Shown here: one piece after another, positions 1-7,512 of the stretch
Layout of the letters: each line of letters starts with the position of its first letter
Numbering within the stretch: position 1 is the stretch's first letter
Source of the DNA: CAYNOZ01 sp964398955
GTDB lineage: Archaea > Methanobacteriota_B > Thermococci > Thermococcales > CAYNOZ01
DNA length: 45,859 nt
Reading direction: 5' to 3'
Assembly: GCA_964398955.1 (NCBI GenBank)
Contig: CAYNOZ010000002.1
Coordinates: forward strand, 1 to 45,859
Made by a program: the position numbers and the translations under genes
The notes under the pieces: generated by a model
The model's input: only the letters and a program-made list of their open reading frames with translations
The model's database searches: none
Told to the model about the DNA's origin: nothing

Positions 1-55
1 TCTGCACCACCAGATCTTAAGTCTGGCCCCTTTGGCCTGGCTCGGGAACCCCCGC
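1..55 (-). tRNA. tRNA-Leu (anticodon TAA), 3' part cut by window edge
   Basis: Read on the minus strand, the sequence begins GCGGGGGTTCCCGAGCCTGG and then forms an anticodon stem CCAGA/TCTGG around the loop CTTAAGA, giving anticodon TAA. The variable arm starts just before the window edge, so the T arm and acceptor 3' strand are missing. Confidence 0.88.
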
Positions 56-268
56 ATTGATGCTATGTTTGTTGACAATAAGGAGTTTATAAGTTTTTCC
101 CGGTCCTTATTGAATTTATTTTTTCTTTGTTCATTTTTATTTTGCTATTGATTTTTTGGTTTTAACTATATTTCAGGCAATTTATATTTTTATTGAATTT
201 TTTGTGATTTATCTGAATTAAGACACAAGATTTAAAACTTTGCGGTATCTTGATTTAGAGGAGATTAT

Positions 269-1872
269 ATGAAAGTTTTGATACTTGGTGGAGGAAACGT
301 TGGATTGGGTATTGCTAGGCGTATTGATGATGAAGATATGGATGTTACTGTAGTGGAGAAAAATAAGACCCGGTCTGACGAGTTAAGGGAGAGAAATCTC
401 AAGGTTGTAGAGGGTGATTTTTGCGATACTTCCACCTTAATTGAAGCTGGTATTGAGAATACTGATATTGTTTTGATTACTACTAAGGATCTTGATGAGA
501 ATTTAAATGGTTTGAGATCTGTTAAAATTAATAATAGTGATACTTCAGTTGCTATTAGGACTGATGAGAACATTAAGATGGAAAAATTGAAAGAGATTAT
601 GAGGGAGAATTTTGAAACCGATTATGAAGTTGATTACATCATAGAACCTTCTTCTTCTATAATAGAGAATATGAATCAAGGATTCAAACACTTGAAGAGA
701 TTAAAAAGAACTAAAGATCTTACCAGCACTTTACAAAGTTTTGAAGATAAAAAAATTGGTATTATTGCTCATAATGATCCTGATCCAGATGCCCTAGCAT
801 CTGCTTACGCTCTTCAAAGAATATTCTCAACAAGGAACATCGAATCAAAAATATTCTATAGCGGTGATATAAGCCATCAAGAAAACAGAGCTATGATAAA
901 TCTATTGAAAATAGAACCTGTAAAAACTAGTGACCCAAGCGAATTAAGAGATGAAGGATACACAGACGTAGCATTAGTTGATTTTCATCCAGGAGGAAAA
1001 ACAGATATAATCGACGATGAAATGAACATAGTAGCTTTAATAGATCACCATAATTTTCAAATAGAGGATATAGAAAAGGTAAAACATCTAGACATTAGAT
1101 TAGATAAATCAAGCACCTCAAGTATACTAATAGAATATCTTAAGAATCTTAACATAGAAATCGACCCAGATTTAGCTACAAGTCTCTTCTACGGTGTATA
1201 CACAGACACTAACAGATTCAGAGACGTAGAAGAAGACGATCTATACTTACTATCCTACATAAAACCATATATTGACAAAGACAAGCTTAGTAAAATGGAA
1301 TCACCGGACATATCAGGAAAAACATTAGATGTCCTAGGAAAAGGAATAATGGAAAGGGAAACAATAGGAAACGTACTAGTATCAAACCTAGGAGTAGTAA
1401 GAGAAAGAGACGCGTTACCACAAGCAGCAGACCTACTACTACAACTAGAAGGAGTATCAACAACCCTAGTATTTGGAATCATAGGAGAAAGAATAGAAAT
1501 GTCAGCAAGAACAAGAGACGTAAGAGTAGACATAGGAACAGTAATGAAAGACGCATTCAACGACCTAGGAAGCGGAGGAGGACGATCAGGAAGCGGAGGC
1601 GCGCAAATACCACTAGGAATATTCAACTACGTAGAAGAAAAAGAAGAACTACTAGACTACGTATCAGGAATAATAAGAGACAAATTCCTAGACTCAATGG
1701 GAATAAAAAGAGANNNNNNNNNNNNNNNNNNNNNNNNNNNNNNNNNNNNNNNNNNNNNNNNNNNNNNNNNNNNNNNNNNNNNNNNNNNNNNNNNNNNNNN
1801 NNNNNNNNNNNNNACGTATCAGGAATAATAAGAGACAAATTCCTAGACTCAATGGGAATAAAAAGAGAGTGA
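269..1872 (+). CDS. TrkA-N (Rossmann) plus DHH-DHHA1 phosphoesterase
   Basis: The N-terminus is a nucleotide-binding Rossmann domain of RCK/TrkA-N type with the GGGNVG loop at residues 8-13. It is followed by a DHH phosphoesterase domain: an NDPDPDA motif at about 169-175, DHH at 259-261, and a Gly-rich DHHA1 end (GSGGGRSGSGGAQ) near residue 435. Such fusions are known in archaea and probably hydrolyse small oligonucleotides or cyclic dinucleotides under nucleotide control, but the substrate is not evident. The start has a GAGGAG ribosome site a few bases upstream. The reading frame is interrupted by 100 Ns. Sequence on both sides of the Ns is a 55-bp duplicate, so the real protein most likely runs straight through to ...GIKRE and stop (1870-1872), 482 residues long. 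Codon choice drifts from T-ending to A-ending along the gene. Confidence 0.88.
1659..1868. repeat. 55-bp duplicate flanking a 100-N scaffold gap (likely false gap)
   Basis: Bases 1659-1713 and 1814-1868 are identical and the Ns occupy exactly 1714-1813. Merging the two copies restores the DHH gene with a normal stop. This is what two contigs sharing an unmerged end overlap would look like, rather than real missing DNA. Confidence 0.85.
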
Positions 1873-1875
1873 ATT

Positions 1876-1908
1876 GACCTTTCCCTAAAGGGAGAGGTCT
1901 TACCCAAC
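1876..1908 (-). repeat. IS200/IS605-like terminal hairpin, solitary copy
   Basis: On the minus strand the 15-mer GTTGGGTAAGACCTC (1894-1908) leads into a hairpin, CCTCTCCC-TTTA-GGGAAAGG. The same 15-mer followed by a similar hairpin occurs on the plus strand at 10559. It lies four bases after the DHH stop, so it may also act as a transcription end. Assignment to the IS605 group rests on resemblance of the hairpin only. Confidence 0.4.
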
Positions 1909-2092
1909 CACGAAAAGATAAAAATCATAAAAGAAAACACAAAACAAAATTCATTCTTTCTATCGATAACTAGAAATTAAATCATCAAATAAAAAATAAA
2001 TCACTATATTAAATTAGACAAGGATTTAGATCATTTAAAATATATCATTTAAAATATAATTACTACAATCTATATTGCTCTTCAGAATTAAG

Positions 2093-2169
2093 TGGTGGGG
2101 CCGCTGAGATTTGAACTCAGGTTACCAGCTCCCAAAGCTGGGGGGATAGCCAAACTACCCTACGGCCCC
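2093..2169 (-). tRNA. tRNA-Pro (anticodon TGG)
   Basis: A full cloverleaf is readable on the minus strand: acceptor GGGGCCG/CGGCCCC, anticodon arm CCAGC-TTTGGGA-GCTGG with anticodon TGG, T arm with GTTCAAATC, and an encoded 3' CCA. No intron is visible. It shares its acceptor and T arm with the other tRNA-Pro near 31.6 kb. Confidence 0.95.
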
Positions 2170-2278
2170 AGAATCATCCGACGAAATGGTTATCTTATAG
2201 TTATTTAAATGTTTCGAATTTCTTGAAGGGGATCTAAAAAATTGTTCATAAGCCTTCTCAATGATTATCTAATTCAGT

Positions 2279-2980
2279 TCAGATGAGGATCATGAATATA
2301 ATAATTCCTGCGACTGATCCGGATAAAACTGCTAGGAAATTGGTACCATTATTACCTATTACTCCTTTTCTTTCAGCTACTGCTCCTATTACGCTATCAA
2401 AGTTTGATCCTATGAAACCAGCTAATAGACTGGACAATGCCACTATAAAAGCTAAGTTGCTTAGGAAAAATAGTGGGATAATACTAATAATTATAGCTCC
2501 TCCGAGAGCGGATAATTCACCTAATATTGTTATTGCCCCGTTTGTACCAGGTTCTACTTTTTTCAGGTTGGTTATTAGTCTCGGTTTTTTGTTGGATAAC
2601 ATGCCAATTTCACTTGCTAAGGTATCTGCGTTTGCTGTTGCGATTGATCCGAAGAATCCTGCAAGGTATACATGTTTTTGTGTATAAATTTCTATTAATA
2701 TGAATAAGAATGGTATTAATCCATTTCCTAATACATTTCCTAGTCCTCTAGTTACTTGGATGACTCCCTCTTCTTTCTTTGTTTTGGTTCTAAATTTTGA
2801 TGCGATAGAACCGATTGTCATGAACATTAGGAATGCTATGAAATACATTAGTCCAGAGTAAAGGCTAACCCATCCTATTATGAAGGATGCTATAGACCCT
2901 TTAAGATCTAGAAGTTCTTTTTTCCATGCAATTATGTTCAACCCACCAACAATCAGCGTTATTATTATTTCACTCAGCAT
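2279..2980 (-). CDS. DUF92 family membrane protein
   Basis: This 233-residue protein has about six hydrophobic segments and the family signature GFFGSIATANADTLASEIG (about 109-127), followed by PRLITNLKKVEPGTNGAI. DUF92 proteins are polytopic membrane proteins found across archaea. The plant relative VTE6 is a phytyl-phosphate kinase, so a prenyl-phosphate kinase role is possible here, but that is inference. The length is normal. The gene is followed by tRNA-Pro on the same strand and preceded by the MBL hydrolase gene with about 50 bases between, so co-transcription with it is likely. No ribosome site is obvious; the short upstream AT-rich stretch contains AGGAGAT close to the ATG. Confidence 0.85.
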   Translation of the reverse strand: MLSEIIITLIVGGLNIIAWKKELLDLKGSIASFIIGWVSLYSGLMYFIAFLMFMTIGSIASKFRTKTKKEEGVIQVTRGLGNVLGNGLIPFLFILIEIYTQKHVYLAGFFGSIATANADTLASEIGMLSNKKPRLITNLKKVEPGTNGAITILGELSALGGAIIISIIPLFFLSNLAFIVALSSLLAGFIGSNFDSVIGAVAERKGVIGNNGTNFLAVLSGSVAGIIIFMILI

Positions 2981-3030
2981 TGTATCAAAATCTCCTCTTT
3001 TTTATTTAAAGGTTTTCTTTTTGTTTGTAT

Positions 3031-3672
3031 TTACTGAATCTCATTTATGAGTTTTACTAGATCCTGTCTTTCGAACACTTTGTTTCCATGCCCGGGTAAT
3101 ATCTTTTCAAAGTCATATTCTAAAAGTTTACTTAAATTGTTTCTTGCCTTTTCGTAATTATCGCAGTACCCTTCATATGGTAGATTTAATTTATTTCTTA
3201 ATCCTATTACTGTATCTCCAGATATTAAAACTCCTTGATCTCTGTATTCTCCTTTTACCGCTAAAATACTTAGATTTCCCTCTGTATGTCCTGGGATCTT
3301 TATTGATTTAAGATCCAGGGGTAATTCTTCATTATCTCTGATTTCATGATCAGGTTCACATGTTTTGTAGTTAAAGTATTTTTTATTGTTTACTTGAACG
3401 TCTCTTTTTGGAACTCTATTTTCTTTTAAAGCATATGAATCGTTTTTGTGTATGTATATGGGGGCTTCATATTTTTCGCTTAATTCGCAAGCATTTCCTA
3501 TATGGTCCACGTGACCATGTGTTAGAATTATGTGTGAGATATCTGGAAGGTTGAAGAGTTTATCTGATTGGTCTTTGAAACCTGTATCTACTAGCACTGA
3601 TTCTTCTTTATGTTTGAGATAGAATGAGTTGGGATATGATAAATCTATTATTTTTATGTCTTCTATTTTCAA
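3031..3672 (-). CDS. metallo-beta-lactamase fold hydrolase
   Basis: The 213-residue protein shows the dinuclear-metal motif THGHVDHIG (HxHxDH, about residues 51-59), a second His in PGHTEG (about 128-133), the bridging Asp in ISGDTV (about 150-155) and the terminal His in LPGHGN (about 193). These are all the canonical ligands of a glyoxalase-II-like MBL hydrolase. The substrate cannot be told: options include thioesters, lactones or nucleic acids. It has no beta-CASP domain, so it is not an RNase J/CPSF type enzyme. It lies 12 bases downstream of the PRPP synthetase gene and is probably in its operon. Confidence 0.85.
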   Translation of the reverse strand: MKIEDIKIIDLSYPNSFYLKHKEESVLVDTGFKDQSDKLFNLPDISHIILTHGHVDHIGNACELSEKYEAPIYIHKNDSYALKENRVPKRDVQVNNKKYFNYKTCEPDHEIRDNEELPLDLKSIKIPGHTEGNLSILAVKGEYRDQGVLISGDTVIGLRNKLNLPYEGYCDNYEKARNNLSKLLEYDFEKILPGHGNKVFERQDLVKLINEIQ

Positions 3673-3684
3673 TTATTTTACCTC

Positions 3685-4527
3685 TTATTCAAATATTTTC
3701 TTTATCTCCGGATATATTGACACATTTGTCTCTTTATGCGGTATTGTATTAGTTGCAACTATTTCTTTTGCTCCGGCTTCTTTAATTTTCTTTGATGCAT
3801 CCTCCATTAGAAAAGCGTGGGTACAGGTTGCATGTATAGAATCAGCTCCCTGTTCTTCCAGTAATTTAACAGCTTCCGACATTGTACCTCCTGTACTGAT
3901 GATATCATCGAAAATTATTACTTCATTACCGGAAACATTCATTTCATGTACAGACATTTCAACCTCAGTTGGGGAGATCCTATGCTTGTCTAAATAGTCA
4001 TATTCAGCATTTAATTGGTTAGCTAATTTCTCAGCTCTTTTTATCGCTCCCTTATCAGGAGCTATTATTAAAGGATCATTTAAATCATTGAAATAATTTG
4101 ACAGAGATTTTATTGGAATAAGATTTTCAGCATCATTAAAGAACCTCGTAGTTTTCGGGTTATGAAGATCAAAGAAATAATATTCATCAAAATAATTATT
4201 TAACATATTAGCAACAGCACGAATACTAACCGGCTCTCCCTCCTCAACTACTCTATCCTGCCTTGAATAAGCCATATAAGGAATAATAGCATTTAATTTC
4301 TCTACGCCCTTCTCTTTTAGAGCATCACCAAATAACAATAATTCTATCAATTTCTCATCCTGAGGACTATAAGAAGATTGAACAACAGTAACCTCATCAC
4401 CTACATCATCTAAAATTCTAACATACTTATCCCCATCCGGAAACTTATCTATCTCCAAATCAACTAACTCATCTTCCTCAAAATCATCCTCAAACGGTTC
4501 AGAACCTGATCCTAACACAAAATCCAT
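3685..4527 (-). CDS. prs: ribose-phosphate pyrophosphokinase (PRPP synthetase)
   Basis: It makes PRPP from ribose 5-phosphate and ATP for nucleotide, histidine and cofactor synthesis in the cytoplasm. The 280-residue length suits the short archaeal class. Visible motifs are YSRQDRVVEEGEPVSIRAVA (about 87-106, ATP and subunit contacts), DKGAIKRAEKLA, the catalytic-loop segment HRISPTEVEM, and the PRPP-binding loop VIIFDDIISTGGTM (about 208-221). The coding strand is T/G-rich in the first third and changes further on. It heads a short leftward unit with the MBL hydrolase and perhaps DUF92. The 430-base AT-rich spacer upstream is shared with divergent psmB. Confidence 0.95.
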   Translation of the reverse strand: MDFVLGSGSEPFEDDFEEDELVDLEIDKFPDGDKYVRILDDVGDEVTVVQSSYSPQDEKLIELLLFGDALKEKGVEKLNAIIPYMAYSRQDRVVEEGEPVSIRAVANMLNNYFDEYYFFDLHNPKTTRFFNDAENLIPIKSLSNYFNDLNDPLIIAPDKGAIKRAEKLANQLNAEYDYLDKHRISPTEVEMSVHEMNVSGNEVIIFDDIISTGGTMSEAVKLLEEQGADSIHATCTHAFLMEDASKKIKEAGAKEIVATNTIPHKETNVSIYPEIKKIFE

Positions 4528-4957
4528 AATACCACCTAAAAAATATAATCTTATTACTTAAATAAACTGATCTCATGCAAATAAAATAAATTCAAAACAA
4601 AGTCAACAACGACTTACACCTCAAAGCAAACCTCTACCTTAACATCCTACCCAATACTTAAAAAGTATACCTCCACAAGAAGAATCATAAAAACTAAAGA
4701 CCAACATCAAAAAACTTACTACCACATAAAATAGGTATTCTAAACAATTTTCAAAATCTAATATAACCTAAAAACAAAAAATACAAAATAAAATACAAAA
4801 TAATATATTAAAAATCAATGAAAAAGTTATTTAATATCTATAAAATATTAAAAAACCTATAAAGATGAAAAACCATCTTATTTTAACATATATTAACCCT
4901 ACTACGACTAGGAAAAAGGCTTTTATAACATGGAAATAAAAGAACACAGGTGACAAT
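4528..4957. promoter_or_regulatory. divergent AT-rich spacer with psmB promoter
   Basis: No ORF or RNA fold stands out in this spacer. The plus strand is strongly A-rich. A TATA-like box TTTTATAA lies at 4921-4928 and a ribosome site AGGTGAC at 4948-4954, four bases before the psmB ATG. The prs promoter must lie near 4540-4570, where a TTACTTAAATAA stretch is a candidate. Confidence 0.55.
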
Positions 4958-5572
4958 ATGAGTGGAGAAGAAAGTAGAAAAACGGGAACCACCACGGTCG
5001 GAATAAGAATAAATGATGGTGTGGTTCTAGCGGCTGATACTCAAGCTTCATTAGGAAATATGGTTTCCAGCAAAGACATAGAAAAAGTCCTTAAAATCAC
5101 TGACAGAATCGGAATAACCACCGCAGGATCAGTTGGAGACGCTCAATATTTAGTCAGAATCATCAAGGCACAAACTAAGATGTACAAATATGAAGAGAAA
5201 AGAAACATCACCATAAAATCACTCGCAACCTTACTCTCAAACATCTTACAAAGAAACAAAGTGCCAATACCATTCATGAACCAACTAATCCTAGGCGGAT
5301 ACGACGAAGAAGGACCAAAAATAGGAACCCTAGATCCTCTAGGCGGACTAATATTTGAAGAAAAATTCACAGCAACAGGATCAGGATCACCAATGGCCTA
5401 CGGACTACTAGAAGACGAATACAATGCAGACATGACCATAGAAGAAGCTAAAGACCTTGGAAAAAGAACAGTAAAAGCAGCCTCACAAAGAGACATCTAC
5501 ACCGGAGAAAAAAAGGTACAAATAGTAAGCATAACAGAAGAAGGCTACGAAAGCAACTTCATCGAACAATAA
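4958..5572 (+). CDS. psmB: proteasome beta subunit (catalytic)
   Basis: This is the N-terminal-nucleophile threonine protease subunit of the 20S core particle, working with PsmA encoded far away at 43 kb. A ten-residue propeptide (MSGEESRKTG) precedes the mature N-terminus TTTVGI. Counting from that Thr1, Asp17 (in LAADTQ) and Lys33 (in DIEKV) are in place, so the catalytic triad is complete. The 204-residue length is typical. The start is supported by AGGTGAC just upstream. It is monocistronic as far as can be seen, ending about 90 bases before tRNA-Glu. The 3' half is markedly richer in A and C than the 5' half. Confidence 0.96.
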   Translation: MSGEESRKTGTTTVGIRINDGVVLAADTQASLGNMVSSKDIEKVLKITDRIGITTAGSVGDAQYLVRIIKAQTKMYKYEEKRNITIKSLATLLSNILQRNKVPIPFMNQLILGGYDEEGPKIGTLDPLGGLIFEEKFTATGSGSPMAYGLLEDEYNADMTIEEAKDLGKRTVKAASQRDIYTGEKKVQIVSITEEGYESNFIEQ

Positions 5573-5661
5573 TCTCTATCTTTTTTATTTTCTATAAAAC
5601 CTAAAAAACTAAAACCAAAAAACTTTTAAGTAGAATGTTTGCACATAATACAGGAATCTCA

Positions 5662-5739
5662 GCCCCGGTAGTGTAGTTCGGCCAATCATGTTGGCCTTTC
5701 GAGCCGATGACTCGGGTTCAAATCCCGACCGGGGCACCA
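5662..5739 (+). tRNA. tRNA-Glu (anticodon TTC)
   Basis: Acceptor GCCCCGG/CCGGGGC, anticodon arm TTGGC-CTTTCGA-GCCGA with anticodon TTC, T arm CTCGGGTTCAAATCCCGAC, and encoded CCA at 5737-5739. It is 34 bases upstream of tRNA-Thr and probably co-transcribed with it. Confidence 0.95.
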
Positions 5740-5773
5740 AAAAACCATTATATAAAGAATAAATTCTTCTCAT

Positions 5774-5848
5774 GCCCTGGTAGCTTAGTGGTAAAGCGCG
5801 TCCTTGGTAAGGACGAGAGCGCGGGTTCAATCCCCGCCCAGGGCTCCA
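5774..5848 (+). tRNA. tRNA-Thr (anticodon GGT), integration target
   Basis: Acceptor GCCCTGG/CCAGGGC, anticodon arm CGTCC-TTGGTAA-GGACG with anticodon GGT, and encoded CCA at the 3' end. Its last 12 bases (CCCAGGGCTCCA, 5837-5848) recur at 9752-9763, marking it as the attachment site of the integrated element immediately downstream. Confidence 0.95.
5837..5848 (+). repeat. left attachment site (attL), tRNA-Thr 3' end
   Basis: CCCAGGGCTCCA, identical to 9752-9763. It includes the acceptor 3' strand and the encoded CCA, so insertion leaves the tRNA intact. Confidence 0.72.
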
Positions 5849-5970
5849 TATTGCTTAGTAAAATGCCAGCCTGCGGGTTCGCCTGTTCTAAGAACTGAAT
5901 ACTGCCTTAAGGCAGTTTCGATGCTGTTCCGCTTCAAAATTTTAAGTATCTGTCGAACCATTCTATAATT

Positions 5971-6378
5971 ATGCAGAGCCTAGAACAACCTGAAGGCGAG
6001 GATGAAAACCCTGAGAAAGAAATAGATCAGCTATCAGAAGGCCAGTTCTCAGAAGACCTGTATGAAGAACTTTCCAATGATAGCGAGTACAGCGATCTGG
6101 CCGAAGAACTGATGGCAGGAGTTCCAGAAGAAGCAAGAACGAACGACGGAGTCACCTACGAAGTGAAGGGTTTCGAAGATACAGAAGATGGGATGGTCAT
6201 GGCCAAGGTCTCCAACAGCAGCGAAGAGGAAGAGCTGGCGGAGAATTTGCTACAGATCTACGTTGCTATGGAGCAGTTCAAGTACGAATTGGGTCCAGAA
6301 GAAGCAGAAACTTATGATGAGGAGATTTTGGAGCCGTTTAGACAAAGTATTGCAGGAGAGTACGTTAGAAATGCATAA
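5971..6378 (+). CDS. very acidic hypothetical protein of the integrated element
   Basis: I do not recognise the family of this 135-residue protein. Glu and Asp make up roughly a third of residues and Lys/Arg are scarce, the composition of haloarchaeal proteins. Codons such as CTG, GCC, CAG and AGC are far commoner than in neighbouring genes and GC is clearly higher, which suggests recent arrival from a more GC-rich, salt-adapted donor. A TATA-like ATTTTAAGTA at 5939-5948 sits about 25 bases before the ATG with no ribosome site, consistent with a leaderless transcript. It is the first gene after attL and converges on the toxin gene, whose stop lies three bases away. It could be a regulator or anti-restriction-like acidic protein, but nothing specific supports either. 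Confidence 0.7.
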   Translation: MQSLEQPEGEDENPEKEIDQLSEGQFSEDLYEELSNDSEYSDLAEELMAGVPEEARTNDGVTYEVKGFEDTEDGMVMAKVSNSSEEEELAENLLQIYVAMEQFKYELGPEEAETYDEEILEPFRQSIAGEYVRNA

Positions 6379-6381
6379 GTA

Positions 6382-6888
6382 TTAATCGTTTGCAATACTT
6401 CTAAGCATTGATTTATGGTTTTCAGGAAGGTAGGTTCCCGCTTCTTTAGCTTCTTTTATTAATTTATCGGCTTTTCTGAAACTAATTTTTTCTCTTTCAA
6501 TTAATTTTCCTAAAATGCCTAAAGTTCCCTTCAGATTTAAGCCAATTTTTTCACACGCCTCACGTGCTCTCCCATCGTCAAGACAGCAGAAATATTCTTT
6601 ATTCTTATTATCAAATTTTTCTCCAAGTGTTAATACTGCTAATTCGCCATCTCCTAAACGAAAATATCTATTAGATAATTCCTCATGTCGATTTTTATCA
6701 CACTTTATAATCTTAGAATTATTTAGAATATCTTCTGTTATAGAATTATTCGTATCTACCTCTTCGATGACATTTTGTGGTATGACTATTTCATATTCTG
6801 CTTCCAATAGTTTGTTGAAGATGATGGGTTTTTCAAGTTCCTCTATCCAACTAATAAGAATTGAAGCATCAAGAATAAGTTTAGTCAT
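6382..6888 (-). CDS. PIN-domain toxin, DUF3368 type
   Basis: The 168-residue protein begins LILDASILISWIE, giving the first PIN acidic residue (Asp7). It continues with VIEEVD near residue 42, LGDGELAVLTLGEK (about 79-92) and CCLDDGRAREACEKIGLNLKGTLGILGKL (about 102-130). This is the DUF3368 signature, with the catalytic Asp/Glu set present. PIN proteins are Mg-dependent ribonucleases that usually cut tRNA, rRNA or mRNA. The gene overlaps the 3' end of the upstream antitoxin gene by eight bases, so the two are translationally coupled. It probably stabilises the integrated element or acts in defence. The target RNA is unknown. Confidence 0.85.
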   Translation of the reverse strand: MTKLILDASILISWIEELEKPIIFNKLLEAEYEIVIPQNVIEEVDTNNSITEDILNNSKIIKCDKNRHEELSNRYFRLGDGELAVLTLGEKFDNKNKEYFCCLDDGRAREACEKIGLNLKGTLGILGKLIEREKISFRKADKLIKEAKEAGTYLPENHKSMLRSIAND

Positions 6889-7480
6889 TTAGTCCACTCT
6901 TGAAACTTGATACGGATAATCCTGCTAGTTCAGAAGCCTTTTCCAGACTAATTTTCTCCTTTCGATACATATTCTTAGCTAATTTAACTCGATCTTCCTC
7001 TATATCCTCCTTCAAAACTGATTGAGCAGTCATTTCTGGATAAGTCTCATAAATGTACAAAAGAAGTTCATTCTTAGTTAAATCGTTCATAAATCTCTTT
7101 ATGTCTTCTATTAAATCAAGAAGATCTTCGTCAGCAATTTCATATATCTTATTTACTATCTCTTTCCCTCTGTGAGTTATTTTAATTTTCGAATTTTCTT
7201 TTTTCACGTACCCCTTAAACTGTAGGTTATCAAGAATATTTTCAACAGTCTCACTGTAAGGGCCTTTGTTATAAGGTTGGAAGTTAAAATAGTCTTCTAA
7301 TTTCTTTAAATTCTTTGCTATCATGAAGATTTCTTTCTGAAGCCATAAGTTACTTGGAATTGCTTCCCCGCCATCTGCCTCTAGGAGAATAAGGAATACC
7401 TTTTCTACGTCATCAATGTCATTGAGGTTATTTTTCTTATTCTCTGAAGTTGAATCCTTGCTTTCCAATACAATCCCCAA
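6881..7480 (-). CDS. antitoxin: Panacea/DUF4065-like N-domain fused to UPF0175-like tail
   Basis: The protein is 199 residues. The last 35 residues (NMYRKEKISLEKASELAGLSVSS and following) match the short UPF0175 antitoxin helix-turn-helix that usually partners DUF3368 PIN toxins. The preceding region (about 25-135) looks like a winged-helix module with LWLQKEIFMIAKNL, YNKGPYSETVENILDNLQFKGYV and a T-R-G wing, reminiscent of the Panacea/SocA (DUF4065) antitoxin domain. The N-terminal match is by eye and less certain. The start is TTG at 7480, about 25 bases from the TATA-like CTTTTAAGTA on the minus strand, suggesting a leaderless mRNA. An inverted repeat between this gene and its divergent neighbour is a likely operator for autoregulation. 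Confidence 0.72.
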   Translation of the reverse strand: MGIVLESKDSTSENKKNNLNDIDDVEKVFLILLEADGGEAIPSNLWLQKEIFMIAKNLKKLEDYFNFQPYNKGPYSETVENILDNLQFKGYVKKENSKIKITHRGKEIVNKIYEIADEDLLDLIEDIKRFMNDLTKNELLLYIYETYPEMTAQSVLKEDIEEDRVKLAKNMYRKEKISLEKASELAGLSVSSFKSGLND

Positions 7481-7483
7481 TGC

Positions 7484-7507
7484 TTAAGTAGAACTGTGAC
7501 TACTTAA
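7484..7507. promoter_or_regulatory. inverted-repeat operator and bidirectional promoter
   Basis: TTAAGTAG (7484-7491) and CTACTTAA (7500-7507) are perfect inverted arms around an 8-base spacer. Each arm also serves as the TATA-like element of one of the two divergent genes, about 25 bases from their starts. Binding of the antitoxin here would control both at once. Confidence 0.6.
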
Positions 7508-7512
7508 AAGGT

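Noticed and set aside
5609..5898. ORFs of 60-75 codons on both strands over the tRNA-Glu/tRNA-Thr pair
   Set aside because: They translate tRNA sequence and have no ribosome site or family resemblance.
5902..5915. Perfect palindrome CTGCCTTAAGGCAG just inside attL
   Set aside because: Could be an operator or recombination arm site, but one short palindrome without a partner copy is too weak to call.
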